Source: Prosthecobacter debontii
GTDB lineage: Bacteria > Verrucomicrobiota > Verrucomicrobiia > Verrucomicrobiales > Akkermansiaceae
Direction of reading: 5' to 3'
Length of the DNA stretch: 30,072 bases
Assembly (NCBI GenBank): GCA_945885485.1
Contig: CAMCYT010000004.1
Coordinates: forward strand, 1-30,072
Below, piece after piece: positions 30,009 through 30,072 of this stretch. A program made the translations under genes and the position numbers. Position 1 is the stretch's first letter. Each line of letters starts with the position of its first letter. The notes beneath the pieces were generated by a model. It was not told where the DNA came from. It was given only the letters and a program-made list of their open reading frames with translations, and searched no databases.

Positions 30009-30072
30009 ATGAAAACATTATCTGGAATCATGAGTCACGTTAGTAAGAAAGAATATTTAGAAAGCTGTCGGC
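30009..30072 (+). CDS. Probable transposase/integrase, 5' fragment
   Basis: The frame from ATG 30009 (or 30030) runs open off the right edge: MKTLSGIMSHVSKKEYLESC, then R. The SKKEYLESCR start matches my memory of the N-termini of rve-type IS transposases in Verrucomicrobia and related bacteria, in which the helix-turn-helix region follows. Two 24-base repeats precede it. With 21 residues the call is tentative and the IS family cannot be named. Confidence 0.5.
   Translation, partial: MKTLSGIMSHVSKKEYLESCR

Noticed and set aside
1..30072. CRISPR array, tRNA, rRNA or prophage
   Set aside because: No regularly spaced identical repeats, no recognisable tRNA cloverleaf or rRNA motif, and no phage structural genes were seen on either strand.

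Overview
The window looks like chromosome of a Verrucomicrobiota bacterium (probably order Verrucomicrobiales). I infer this from protein style, not from a database. The clues are a DUF1573 protein, a SASA-type esterase with a C-terminal sugar-binding-like domain, a secreted ThuA-like protein, a secreted FAD-dependent oxidoreductase, an F1Fo operon with a beta-subunit insertion, and gene starts that mostly lack strong Shine-Dalgarno sequences. The DNA has intermediate GC content and is densely coding. There is no rRNA, tRNA, CRISPR or prophage.

Layout. 1-1678 (minus): a lipoprotein start cut by the edge, then mutY and a Fur-family regulator joined by a TGATG overlap. 1797-4708 (plus): ECF sigma factor, membrane-anchored anti-sigma candidate, secreted protein, DUF1573 protein and rhodanese, largely translationally coupled. 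4734-6881 (minus): a TonB-dependent siderophore-type receptor with a Fur-box-like 19-bp palindrome just upstream. 7019-7638: an AbrB/Doc toxin-antitoxin pair. 7737-9002: secreted SGNH/SASA esterase. 9012-11108 (minus): pyruvate dehydrogenase E1 beta and alpha. 11171-11746: DUF6580-like membrane protein. 11971-13789 (plus): dnaN and yebC. 14045-20819 (minus): a complete atpBEFHAGDC operon. 21372-22114: an HU-like protein and a TM2 protein sharing a bidirectional terminator. 22166-25704: methyltransferase-like protein, HlyD-like adaptor and two unknown exported proteins. 25732-28520: divergent ThuA-like protein and FAD oxidoreductase. 28623-29870: M24B aminopeptidase P. The right edge enters an insertion sequence: two 24-bp direct repeats followed by the first codons of a probable transposase.

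The most interesting material is non-coding. Four spacers inside the atp operon, plus the pdhA-pdhB spacer, are built from degenerate 7-bp repeats, and three of these fold into inverted arrays. A REPIN-like paired-hairpin repeat (outer GGACC/GGTCC, each arm itself a hairpin) occurs twice, with one decayed half copy. A second small hairpin repeat brackets one unknown gene. The atp operon has a perfect TGTGA-N6-TCACA palindrome over a promoter-like sequence, an A-rich leader before atpE and a strong hairpin just after it. The Fur homologue, the receptor palindrome and the iron-sulfur enzyme MutY suggest a local iron theme, but no experiment is implied.
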